A stretch of DNA of 64,000 nt from Anas platyrhynchos (taxonomy: Eukaryota; Chordata; Aves; Anseriformes; Anatidae). Under the pieces are notes generated by a model. That model had not been told where the DNA came from, did no database searches, and saw nothing but the letters and a program-made list of their open reading frames with translations. The translations under genes and the position numbers were made by a program. Location of the stretch: contig NC_092606.1 of assembly GCF_047663525.1 (NCBI RefSeq), positions 9,360,501 through 9,424,500 on the forward strand, read 5' to 3'. Positions 1-10,224 of the stretch are shown here, one piece after another; within the stretch, counting starts at the first letter, position 1, and the number at the start of each line of letters is the position of its first letter.

Positions 1-544
1 TAAAAATAGCTATTGGAGATTTTTAATTCAAGTATGAATGTGCTTTCAGCTGGGGCAACTGATTTCCTCTACCCTAAGGGAAAGAGCTAGCTTAGGATAA
101 AGCACCATTCACTGGTATAATGGCCTGCTCCCTTTGGGGCAAAACAGTCCATTTTAACTAAAAGGGTTTGTATACAAACGCGACTTAATGCACCCCCACC
201 AAAATTGCCTGCCCCAAGGACCCTTCTCCCTGCTACATCAGCACTGGCTTCCAGGGCTGGTGGTGAATAAAAGCACTTCCTTGGCACGATCCGTGCAGGT
301 GCAAAACTGGGAGATGGAGACGCTGGCGGGGGCACGCTAAAGCCGCACAAAGCAGGGAAATACCACCAGGCAGCCAGATTAACGATGGGCTGACAGCTAG
401 GCAGGGGAATTGAGCCCCCTCCCTCTCTCCTGGCAGGGGGTGAGGGCTGCTACCTCTGCACGAAAAGGAAGAATAACAGACAATTAATTAGCGGCAGGAC
501 GGGCTGCATGCAAAAGACGCGAGGGCTGGGCCACTGTTCGCCCT

Positions 545-558
545 ATTTGCATGCAAAT
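545..558. promoter_or_regulatory. Perfect 14-bp palindrome of two overlapping octamers
   Basis: ATTTGCATGCAAAT reads identically on both strands. It contains the POU octamer ATGCAAAT in both orientations sharing a central AT. A TAATTAATTAG homeodomain-type site (about 482-491) and a second GCATGCAAAA (507-516) lie within 65 bases upstream. Factor binding is inference. Confidence 0.45.
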
Positions 559-729
559 CTCCTGTGGGAAGGGAGGATTCAAGGGGGCTGGTTGGAAATG
601 ATGACTGGGAGGGTTTAACCTTGAATATTGCAAGAGGCATTGCTTATGCTTCTTGTAACACACGTGTGGGTCAGCCAGACCATGGAGGAGAATAATTAGG
701 GAGGGAAAGGAATGCAAACTTATTATTGA

Positions 730-1370
730 AGATACCTGGGGGCTAACGGCATGAATACATTTGTTATAATTGACCCGTGGACCGATGATGATAATTCCTC
801 TGTAGAGATGGCCACTTAATCTATTCCGTGTGCCAACACGGATGCGTGAAATAATTGCAACGTTGGCTCAATCTAAGCTTCCGCTCTTCTGGAGAATAGC
901 TAATTTATGACAGAAAATAGTGACTAATATTAGAATAAACAATATTATGACTCAAGTGACTTATGAGTGTTGCAGATATGATGCACATTTAATAGGACAT
1001 GACTTATCCAGACATGTAATTCTTTTTCTGAGCAGAGTAAAGTAAGTGTGGCAGAAATGCCAGAAACAGCTTTGCAATTGGAATATGCAATTTAAAATAA
1101 GTAAAGATTACTCCCAGGTAGTTTATTGCTTTAACTACATCAAGGCAGGTCCCTCTAGCAGACTGCATAATGACTCTCATTTCATTTTTGGTTTGTGTCA
1201 AATATCTTCAGTTAGTTTTGCTTTATTGGCTTCATGCAATTTATTGCAGCACTAGAATGTGATTGTAATGCAACTAGTATTTTAGTTTTATCTTCCACTG
1301 GTAATTTTTCTTCTTTATGGAGCCTATACTGTCTGCATTAATAAAAGCCATAGAAATTATACAGCGTGGA
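730..1370. promoter_or_regulatory. Candidate distal conserved element
   Basis: Unique AT-rich DNA with TAAT-rich clusters and a 7-bp hairpin TCCGTGT-GCCA-ACACGGA at 825-842. No repeat or reading frame with homology. It could be a distal regulatory element about 47 kb upstream of AUTS2. Conservation is untested. Confidence 0.25.
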
Positions 1371-2819
1371 ACCGTGTTTTAGTAAGTGCCAGTTCACTGT
1401 AGAAAAACAGACCTGGAATTGCCATTCTCCAGCCCAAAGGAAGGCAGACCACTGCCCGATCACGCAGGGTACCAGGATGCCATGCAGCACCTCCTGCTAA
1501 CCCTCTGTAAAGGTTACTCAGACACTTGTGTTGCTCATGTTGGTTGATAGTAGCTCTTTCCAAAAAATATCAAGTCCAAAGGGTCAAAACTGGAGGACAG
1601 AGCCCAATCTCAAGGGGATTTGTGCAGTTTGCTGGGACCACAGTGCCTGGGCTGAAAGGGCCCTTCGTGCTGCAAGGAGACCCTTCGTGCAAAACAAGTG
1701 CTCTGGTTTTGGTGCTTAACATAAGCACGTCTGGTGCCCCCTCCGCTGCTAGGTTAGCTGTCAAAACAGCAGCTGGGGCTTCATACACAGGGTTTTCGCA
1801 AGATGCCTCCCCCAGGGGGCTCACCCCTCACTGCAGGAGCCCAAGCGCCCAGCAGTGAGCAGCTCCCACCACTGTGTTCTTGGACAGCCCAACTTCTGTA
1901 AAGCCTCCTACTTAAACAAGGGGCTGTAACAACAACTGAATGCATTAATATGTAAAAATATGCAAGGGGCTCGGATACCTCCTGATGGAGACAGTGCTGG
2001 CGGTACAGTGCTTGTTGGCCAGCGTGACAGTCTGGATTCCCATATATACACAATACCATCTGGAAAGCTCTGAGGACCTCAGTAAAATTTGGGGTGTTGG
2101 TTAGTTTAGCCAAGCAACTTGGCTGTGCAGTTCTGAGAATGTGACTGTTGGCAAATGTTTTCCACCTGCGATATCCTCTTCTCTTTTGACATTTCTTCCA
2201 CTGTCATGAACTACAACTCTTCACCCTTTTGCAGACAACCAGACATCTCCTGTCAGCTACATCCCTCAGTAATTAAGCATCTCTTATTATTGTCTTACTG
2301 GAAGCATTTCCCTTCCTAATTTTGGTTTGCCTTTGCTGCAGCATGGACACATGGCAAAGGTTCATGCAGCATTTCCTGGGACCCCAGCACCTGGGTCACC
2401 CCTTCACTTCTCTTGGTTTTAAAAATAGCCAAAAGAACAACAGCCATGCGTGAAAAGGCTTTGTGTGTACCTTAAGGAGCTCGCCTCTGGAAAGGCCCGA
2501 GCTAACTTCTCTGAGAGGTGGTCAGTGGTTTATAGATGCATTTCCAGGAATCAAGCTTCCAAACCCCACTGACTTTTACTGGGAGCTGAGTACCTAATTC
2601 TCTTATGCACTTTTAAATTTGCAGGCAAAAAATACCTAGTGTATACAGGGGGTGGAGTTCTGAAAGACGGATTGTGTTTGCAGTAAAATGAATTCTTTAA
2701 AAGCTGTGTTTATTGCACTCCATGGCCCCCATTAATCAAAAAGTTATATCTGGCCTTCACATTATGGTGAAAGAAGTATGTGAAATATTCCTAAGCTGCA
2801 AAATTACTCAGAACTGGGG

Positions 2820-2860
<41 letters not shown>

Positions 2861-5800
2861 TCATTCAATAAGCCACTTTTTGTTAATGTTTGTCTGAGGT
2901 CCAGTAGTGAGCTTGGCTTTGTGTGGGGGTCCAGCCTGGTCTAGCATAGCCTTTGGGTTCCTCTGCCACAGTGACCGTGCCATCCCAGGGGGAGCAGGTG
3001 GGGGCTGAAATTTGCCTTGGGTGAGCATTGTCAAAGTGGGGTTATTCCTAATCAAGACTGACCTTCCCGTTGTTCCAGAAACATTTTTGTAAGAAATTCA
3101 GCTTTGGTTTTACTCTCAAATGCTTAGCTATGATGCAGCCTCAAAGCTTAAAAAAAAAAAAAAATCTGCAAGAAAGCTGAAATAACATCTATTTTCTCGG
3201 TTGGTTGGTTTCAATGTAAGAATGTTTAAAATATTGAAGGTATGAATCTGGAAAAAAACAAGCAAGAGTACTTTTTAACACAAGCCAGGAAGCTGTGTTT
3301 CGTAGGAGTAGAAAAAATGCTTTCCGTTAAAACATGTTTGAGATGCTCAGTGCAAGAGTTTGGGCTGAACTTATTTCTCCAGTGAATACATGTTCACAGC
3401 AAGGCCTGATCTCAGCGGGATCTGCAACGGCAACGACAATATGGGCTATAAATAATACAAGCCACTAAAACCAGGCGGCCACACCACGCTGTCCCCGATG
3501 CCTACCTGCAGCCTGGGCACTGTGTTTTAAACTTCAGTCTTGTGCAGACAGACACAATGTCAGGCATCACTTCATTGTGAGGGCTGAACAGGTTTTGCAA
3601 ATGCTCTGGTGACCGTCCTTACTGAATGCAACCCCATGGCTCGTGCCACGTTTCTTTAATCACTTCAGAGTAGGAGGATGCCATAAGGTGTCTATAGAGC
3701 TGCCAGTGCCAGAGCTGCTGTCCCCATGTGGGTAACCCTGCTTCACCTTCCTCCAAGTAAGGAAATTATTTTGGTAAAATTACTCTGGGTAAATAAGAAT
3801 TCCCTTTTCTAAAGCCTCTTTTTGATGATGCTAAATGAATTCCCAGAGGGCGTATAAACTTTCTCACAATGATGACCATTTGCAGAACAAAGAGGCAATT
3901 TTTTTTCCCCTTTCAGTGTTTTCTGACATTTTTCCCCTGGGGGAATAAATGTTCCCATTATTCTCCCAGCCTCACTGACATCTGCCAGGCCACATCCCAG
4001 GGCCTGCATGGGGATGCCCGGGTGCCTCCCTTCTGCAGGGAAAACCAAAATTCAGAGGAGGGATTATGCTACTGGCTCACCAGCAAAAAGCCATCTGATA
4101 TTTACTTGATGATGCCTATCTACCTGCCACTGTCCAAACCCAGCAAGGTTGTTCCCAATGAGTTATTTTCTCCCACCAATGTGAAGGGTGTATAAGGAAA
4201 CCCGTGGCTGTTTGCAGCAGGATGGAGGGCACGTGTGTCCCCAGGCCAGGGGCTGCAGGACAGTGGCAGCCTGCAGTCCCAGCACAGGTAAAGCTGTGTC
4301 ACGTTGCATCCATCTCCTGTTTTCTCTTTAGTCTCAGACAGCAGCAGAGATTAGGGAGGCAGTGGAGGGTGGTGGAAAGGAAGTGGTGAATAAGAATAAT
4401 GTATTTGGGAATACTCGGTATGGATTGAAAGGGGAAAAAATCCTTTTCAATATCATCTGCTGTACAAGTGCTTCCAGGGAGAGTAAGATCTCGCTGAAGA
4501 CGGTTATAATCCTTATCAATACAGTAAATGGAACTATCAAACTGGAAAAGATCACTTGGCAGTTAAGATAAAGGTTTGACTTGTCCCAGCACCGGGCTTA
4601 TCAGGGTTTAGCAGTAAGTGAGTTTTGTTGCTTAGACTGCATTTAAAAGTTCATTGATTTGCAGCTAATACCAAGTTGTCATAGTTTCATGAGTAACAGC
4701 TTGCAGTTTGCAGAATCAAAGCCTTTTCCTAAATCAATAAGAACAGATTCAGTGAGATTGCTGGAGCCTACTGAGCTAGACAGTGAGAGGGAACCAGAAA
4801 ATTTACTGAGGTCGTGGTCAGAGAGAATGAATGTCCCAGGTTTCCAGATCCTCCAAACCCAAAAGTTTTGCTTGAAAGTGTAAAAAATGAAGGCTGGCAG
4901 TGGACAGAAAGGGTAACATCAGTGACCACCAGCTGCCTGGTGTGAACCCCATGTGAAGTAATTAGCCCCTTGATTGGGTCCCAGTGTACTGAGATGCTCT
5001 CCTTCCTGCAGTGCTCCATCGGATGCCCACACTGCTGCTCGCCCAGAGGATGGAGCAGTGTGTGGCCAGGACAGGGACCTCCCCAGGCTCCCACCATGCT
5101 TCCCACACCTGCAACTGCTCCCTGGGCATTTGTTGGAGGCTTCAAATGCAAAAGGAGCTTCTCGGTTAGCAGGTTCCTCTTGCTTTCCCTGGATTTCAAT
5201 TACCATCCAGTGCTCAGAGGATCTTGGGGGTTTAAGCTTCCCAGATGGACTTACAGAATACCTGAGGGACAACCCTAGGTGTGACCCGAGGACCCTGCAC
5301 TGCCCCACCAACACCACTACTGCTCCAAGAAGCCCAATCACCCCTGCCCCTCCAACCTGCGCCCTCCTCTGCCCACCTCATAGCCTAATTCCCCACCAGC
5401 ATCATTTTCTGCCTAGCTCCCTGAGAAAACAGGACTCAGGATGCCACATGCTGTGTCTATCTGCCTCAAGAACCGCTGGCCAATTTCAACTAAATTTGAC
5501 AGAAAGATGGGGACGCCCACAGATATTACTTTCTTACATCACGAAAATAAGTAGACAGGCAGAGAAGTGAGGTGGCATTAACTCGCTCAGCAAGGGAAAG
5601 GCTGCCAACTTCCACTTTTATTAAACTTCAAAGAGTCCCCACAGGAGAAGGTGAGGGGTCACCAGGCTTCGTGCGTTTTATGGCTCATGTAACAGCTTAT
5701 TTCTAAATCAAACAGTGCAGAATGCTAGAAAGCGGCACTCTGGTATTTGATGTCTCTACTTGAAGCTGTCCATAAGCACAAAAATACAACACCAAAAAAC

Positions 5801-6068
5801 GTCTGAGAGGCAGATCAGGGAAACTGGTGCATGCAGCTAGGTCTCCCACTTGGCATACTCAGGCAATGAAGGCTGATGTCTTCATGGGCCTGTCTAAATG
5901 TGTTTGAATGTGAATATTATGAGTTATTACAAGATAAGGCTATTAGAAGTGATCATGTATTAATTATCTGAGATGTTAGCTTATAGGCAGGAAAATACAA
6001 AGTGAACTAGGAAAAGGAAAGGGGGAAAAGACAGCCCAAAGCAGCTTCAAGCATAGATGCAGAGAGGG
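1371..6068. other. Non-coding upstream flank
   Basis: No exon or RNA gene is supported. It contains the T33 run at 2821-2853 and otherwise unique sequence with short, unrelated reading frames on both strands. Confidence 0.7.
2821..2853 (+). repeat. T33 homopolymer
   Basis: An uninterrupted run of 33 T. On the minus strand it would be an A33 tail. The adjoining 200 bases (2854-3060) show no recognisable retrocopied gene, no target-site duplication and no AATAAA, so a retrotransposed origin is unproven. Confidence 0.9.
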
Positions 6069-6086
6069 TTTTTTTTTTTTTTTTTT
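6069..6086 (+). repeat. T18 homopolymer
   Basis: Run of 18 T in otherwise purine-rich sequence (preceded by GCAGAGAGGG). Confidence 0.9.
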
Positions 6087-6289
6087 CCCAAGAGATTAAA
6101 TGCATTGAATAGAAGTACTTCCCACAGAGCCTTTGTATTCAGCATCCCCTGGAAGGAGCTGGCACCCTGACCCACTCCCCTTCAGGCTCCTGCTGGGGCT
6201 GGGACTGGTTTCCTGCTATGTGATGATCTTGTATGGAGATATGGTGTCTCTGGCTGCTTTATAATAACAAAATAAAGCCTTGATTTCGG

Positions 6290-6520
6290 TAAGTAACTTG
6301 AGCACATGCTTAATTTGAAGCACGTGGACGACTCTGGTTCCTGCACTGCAGAGCCATAAGCTCACAATCAGGCAACTGCATAAATCTCTTCAATCTTTCC
6401 AGTTATCAGTGCACGTGCTAATCTCTGTTAAGTCAGGGGAACATAAGCGTGTGCTTGATGTGGCAGTCTGGATGCTAAGCATACGCTTAAGTGCTTTGCT
6501 GAATTGGAAGCCCTGAACAC
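6290..6520. repeat. Decayed sauropsid palindromic (MITE-like) repeat, GCTTAAG type
   Basis: Repeated units GAGCACATGCTTAA (from 6300), GAAGCACGTG, ATAAGCGTGTGCTT (from 6453) and ATACGCTTAAGTGCTTTGCT (6481-6500), followed by GAATTGG, resemble a common palindromic element of turtle, crocodilian and bird genomes. That element consists of alternating AAGCACATGCTT and AAGCATGTGCTT units. The middle of the interval is no longer recognisable. Confidence 0.5.
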
Positions 6521-7479
6521 TGGGGCTGCTACAAGGCTGTAAATAGTATCACGTTTATCCCAAGTATAAAGCAAAGCATGGATTATAAATCTAGGAAGGA
6601 ACCCAACTGCACTAAGCTCCGTGGCAGAGTCTCTTCTTGCTTGAAGCTGAATGGATCACAACTCTTTTGAGATGCAGACAGCACCAAGGTTTGCACGTTT
6701 AAGGTTGTGATTAGAAGTGTTATGATATATGGATGGAAAAGCAGAAGACCTGAGTGTACAAAAGGCTCTGGCAGATTTGGAGATCCAAACCACAAAGAGA
6801 GAACATCTAATCAAGAGGTGTTCTCAGCTGTGTCCCAGTCCGATTCCTAGAAGACATCTAAACTCTCATGGCTCTAGTTTTAACACTGACACAAAGCAGA
6901 ACACTGGCTTCCATGGGGTAGCTGCCTTTCCTTTGCAAGAGGTGTTATTCTGGGGCAGCATTTGTGCACGACAAAACTCTCTTATGCTTCTTTTCTTCTC
7001 CATTTCTCTTGCTCCTCTCCCTGAGCAGCCCTATCCACCTCTCCTCCAAGCGAGACAGCCACGATATCACTGACGAAGTAATTTAAGAATCCCTCACCGC
7101 CAGGCTTTCTATTTCGAGTGCCAATGCAACAAGTTGCCTTTGAATGCCATTAGCCCAATGCAACTGCAAACTTCATTTCACACACAGAGATTATTCTTCT
7201 CTCAGCGAGCTTTTGTTGACTTCCCTCCCTCCCCTGAATGGCAGCGCGGTGACAAAGGAGGCTGGCACACGCGCCCACACTCGCTGCCAGCTCCTCAAAG
7301 CCATCTCCTATGGCTCAGGCTGCTGATCCTCCTCCTCTTCTGTCTGGATTTGTGATGCTTGCAGCAGCTCTGTGGTGGCAGGGACAGTCTGCAAGCTGCT
7401 GGCTGTGGCCAGCCCAAGGGGCAGCCGGCAGCCAGGCTTTGTGCACTCAGATGTAGTGCTTTGGCAATGGGAAGCATCA

Positions 7480-7757
7480 TTTCAGGAGTCCAGGAGGTTC
7501 CTGCAGGGCACTGATGATAACATTTTGAAAAAGATGCCAGTGAGGAGAGGTGTGCTGCTGAACCTTGTATTAATGAACAAATAAGATGTGTTGGAGGTGT
7601 GATGGTTGGGGGCAGCCTTGGCTCATTGACCATCATCTCATGGTCAATGAGATGGAGTTCAGGATCTTGCAAGAATGAAGCAGAGCAAAAAGTAGGATTG
7701 CAACGCTGGATTTCAGGAGAGCAAACTTTGGTCTCTGCAGGGACCTACTTGGGATAA
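7480..7757 (+). repeat. CR1 LINE fragment: ORF2 endonuclease region
   Basis: The sequence follows the avian CR1 ORF2 endonuclease region. Recognisable pieces are the GTTCCTGCAGGGCACTGATG block, a GAGGAGAGGTG...CTGCTG...CTTGTATTAATGAACAA block (the LLDLVLTNK-type segment), the GGGGGCAGCCTTGGCTC block, the SDH motif region near 7627, and a TTGCAACGCTGGATTTCAGGAGAGC block (ATLDFRRA-type segment). All are on the + strand and the reading frame is broken. At 7622-7651 the SDH region carries a perfect 12-bp inverted repeat that is not part of the normal element. Confidence 0.85.
7622..7651. repeat. Perfect 12-bp hairpin in CR1 (templated inverted insertion)
   Basis: CTCATTGACCAT (7622-7633) and ATGGTCAATGAG (7640-7651) are exact reverse complements around the loop CATCTC. 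If the 15 bases at 7634-7648 are removed, the normal CR1 order (GACCAT followed by GAGATGGAG) is restored. Those 15 bases are the exact reverse complement of the flanking sequence that results from that removal. Confidence 0.9.
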
Positions 7758-7759
7758 TC

Positions 7760-7957
7760 GTTTCTTTACTGGGAGGGTGGCAGAGCACTGGACCGGCTGC
7801 CCAGAGAGGTTGTGGAGCCTCCTTCTCTGGAGATATTCAAAACACCTGAATGCCATCCTGCACAATGTGCTGTGGGTGGCCCTGCTTGTCCAGGGGGTTG
7901 GAGCTGATGATCTCCAGGGTCCCTTCCAACCTCGGCCATTCTGTGATTTTTTTGGCT
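7760..7957 (+). repeat. CR1 LINE 3' end, joined to the endonuclease fragment by internal deletion
   Basis: This is the canonical avian CR1 3' segment. It contains TTTACTGGGAGGGTGGCAGA, CTGCCCAGAGAGGTTGTGGA, TCTCTGGAGATATTCAAAAC and GATGATCTCCAGGGTCCCTT, and it ends CCATTCTGTGA before a T-run. It directly abuts the endonuclease fragment, so the whole reverse-transcriptase region that normally separates them is missing. The insertion is in the same orientation throughout, which fits one element with an internal deletion. Confidence 0.95.
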
Positions 7958-10006
7958 TTTTCCATGGTCCCCTGTGTAGGCTTTCACTGCCAAAGCTGCT
8001 ATGGTAGATACCTCAAAACCTTCCTGTGAGTTCAATGGGTTATTCTAGAGGTTGCCTTTTGGCCATGACTTAAATCATCCATCAGGGTAATTAGTCAGCA
8101 TCTGGATCAGCACGGTGCTGGGACGCGCCTGCTGCTGGGAGGTGGAAATTCCTTCAGATATTGCTTGTCACAGTGCCTGCCTCATCTTCTCTTGCGGTTT
8201 ATTAGCACTATGACATCTTCTAATGTTTTTTCATACAGCTTCAGTGCCTGCAGTCATGTTACTCCTTGACTGTACCAACTCTTGCTGGTACAGAGCGGAA
8301 AGCCCACTTCCAGCTCCTGTGGTTGCAGAGAAATTTTAACTTGTCACTGGACTGTACCCTAACGGCTTGGAAAAAAAGCAGCAAATCTTACAAATCTCAT
8401 CCAGACCCTGGTGTCTGGGGAAGGAAAGGTGCTGGAGCTGATGAGGAAGGTGACCTGAGCCTTGTTTTTCCAGTGCTGGGTCTAGCAGCAGAAAGTGAAG
8501 ATGACTTTGTGGTGGCCTACTGATGAGGGATAAATTCCCCTCACAGCCTAAGCCCTGTGTGATGCAGGCAGCCCATTTCTGGTTGGGAAGCCCTCAGCAC
8601 AGCCAAGCCCAGATCTTGCCTGGAGGTTTTGAAAGCAGCCCGAGTATGACCCATTATCATTAATAACCATCAAAGCTAGAGAAGCCACAGGAACATCTGG
8701 AGAAGCTGATGATGACGTGTGCTCAGTTCTGCCTCCTGGGCTAAACCAGCCAAAAATATGCCCTGTTACACATCACCACATGTTGTACATGCTGGCCCTG
8801 TGAAGTGGTGATACATGGATACCCAACAGCTGGAGAAGAGCAAGTCAAACAGCTGCTGCTGACCCCTCTGCAGCCCAGCAAAACACCCTTTGTTCCCCGT
8901 GATCCACTCCATATTGTAAGACAAGTGTATTCGCAGTGTGCAAAGCCTGTTTGCCTCTATTTAGAGCATTTCTGTGTCTGAAAAAGGCAAAATCAATTCT
9001 GAAACCTGCCCAAAGGCCTATGCCAATGTCTTCCAGCCTCCTTTAGGGATAAAATCCCTCATCAGCTTGCTTGCTCTTCACTTCCCATTTTTCATAAAGG
9101 AGCAATTTCCTCGTAGTAGTGAAAAGAAGGTTACCTATCGATTTATAGCCACAATGGGAAAAAATACACTTTTCACTACCAAAATGCCCTATAAATGCAG
9201 TGCCTTTGTGGTGGTGTTTTCCCTTCTGCTGGTGCCATGGTGCTTCTGTGCTGAGCTGTGGACTTGGGAAAAACTGTGGGGCTGGCATTTCCCTGTCCCC
9301 AGCAGTGGTGGCGGGGCTGTGACCAGTCTGCGTTGCCCAAAGCTCGCTCCCAAACCCAGCGTCAGCACTGCGGGGAAGGGCTGTCAGGTCTTACAGCAAA
9401 ACCTGGGAAAGTCTGAGTCCTTTTTTCTAAAGCCTTGTGGTTGGCCCAATGAATTGATTGCAAGAGATAAAACTTGATGAAGAGGCAATGTTTTCCCAGC
9501 ATAGTGCTTGACTCCGAAAAGCAGGACACGCAATAGATTTTGTTTATGTGCATGTCCATTGCTTTTTATTTATATGCGTGGTGCTTTGAGCTAATCGTAC
9601 ATTGCCAGGCTTCACAAAAGAGCTGCTTTCTCCTGCATTTCCCACCGGTTTGAATACGCTTGTAGTGTAGCACACTTGGTCACAGCCTTGCAGGATCAGC
9701 CACCAGCAAGCTGTGCTGGTAGCAGACAGAGGGGCCGTGCACTGCTTAACACTGCAACCTCTGTGTGTGTGCACGTGTGAATATAATTATTCACAGGTAT
9801 CTCTGGAATCTCCCTTAAACCCATCAACATTATGCTGATTCAGGAGTGATGATGTTTGTGTGATTTTTGCCTGTGTTAGGGAAAAAATATCCCGGAGGGT
9901 GGCCACTGCTACCAGTTTTCCCAAAACTAAGCCTCCAGGCCCACCAAAGGCTGCTGGAGCTGGTCACATTTGGTGGGCTCACCTGGTGGCATGGGGCCAT
10001 GTTGAG

Positions 10007-10035
10007 GATGGGGATGAGGATGAAGATGAGGATGC
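10007..10035 (+). repeat. Imperfect GATGAG/GATGAA hexamer repeat
   Basis: About five degenerate six-base units. They produce an apparent Asp/Glu peptide in one frame, which is a repeat artefact rather than an acidic protein. Confidence 0.7.
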
Positions 10036-10186
10036 GGCACGAAGTGAGCGCTGCCCGCAGCAAGCACCAGCCTCTGCATGCAGCGATGCGCCCATCGCTC
10101 ACTCATACAGAGTAGCTTCGCTGAGGGAAGAGAAAGATTTACTGACAAATAATTGTCATTTGCTAACCTTGTCATGGCAATCTTTG

Positions 10187-10224
10187 TTTTTTTTTTCTTT
10201 TTTTTTTTTTTTTCCTCTTTTTTT
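10187..10224 (+). repeat. Interrupted T-rich tract
   Basis: T-runs of 10 and 16, separated by C, then a shorter run ending in TTTTTCCAG. It looks like a splice acceptor, but no reading frame or homology follows. Confidence 0.8.

Noticed and set aside
8974..9477. 167-codon open frame on the + strand
   Set aside because: No recognisable domain, no conserved motif and ordinary non-coding composition. Expected by chance in a 64-kb window.
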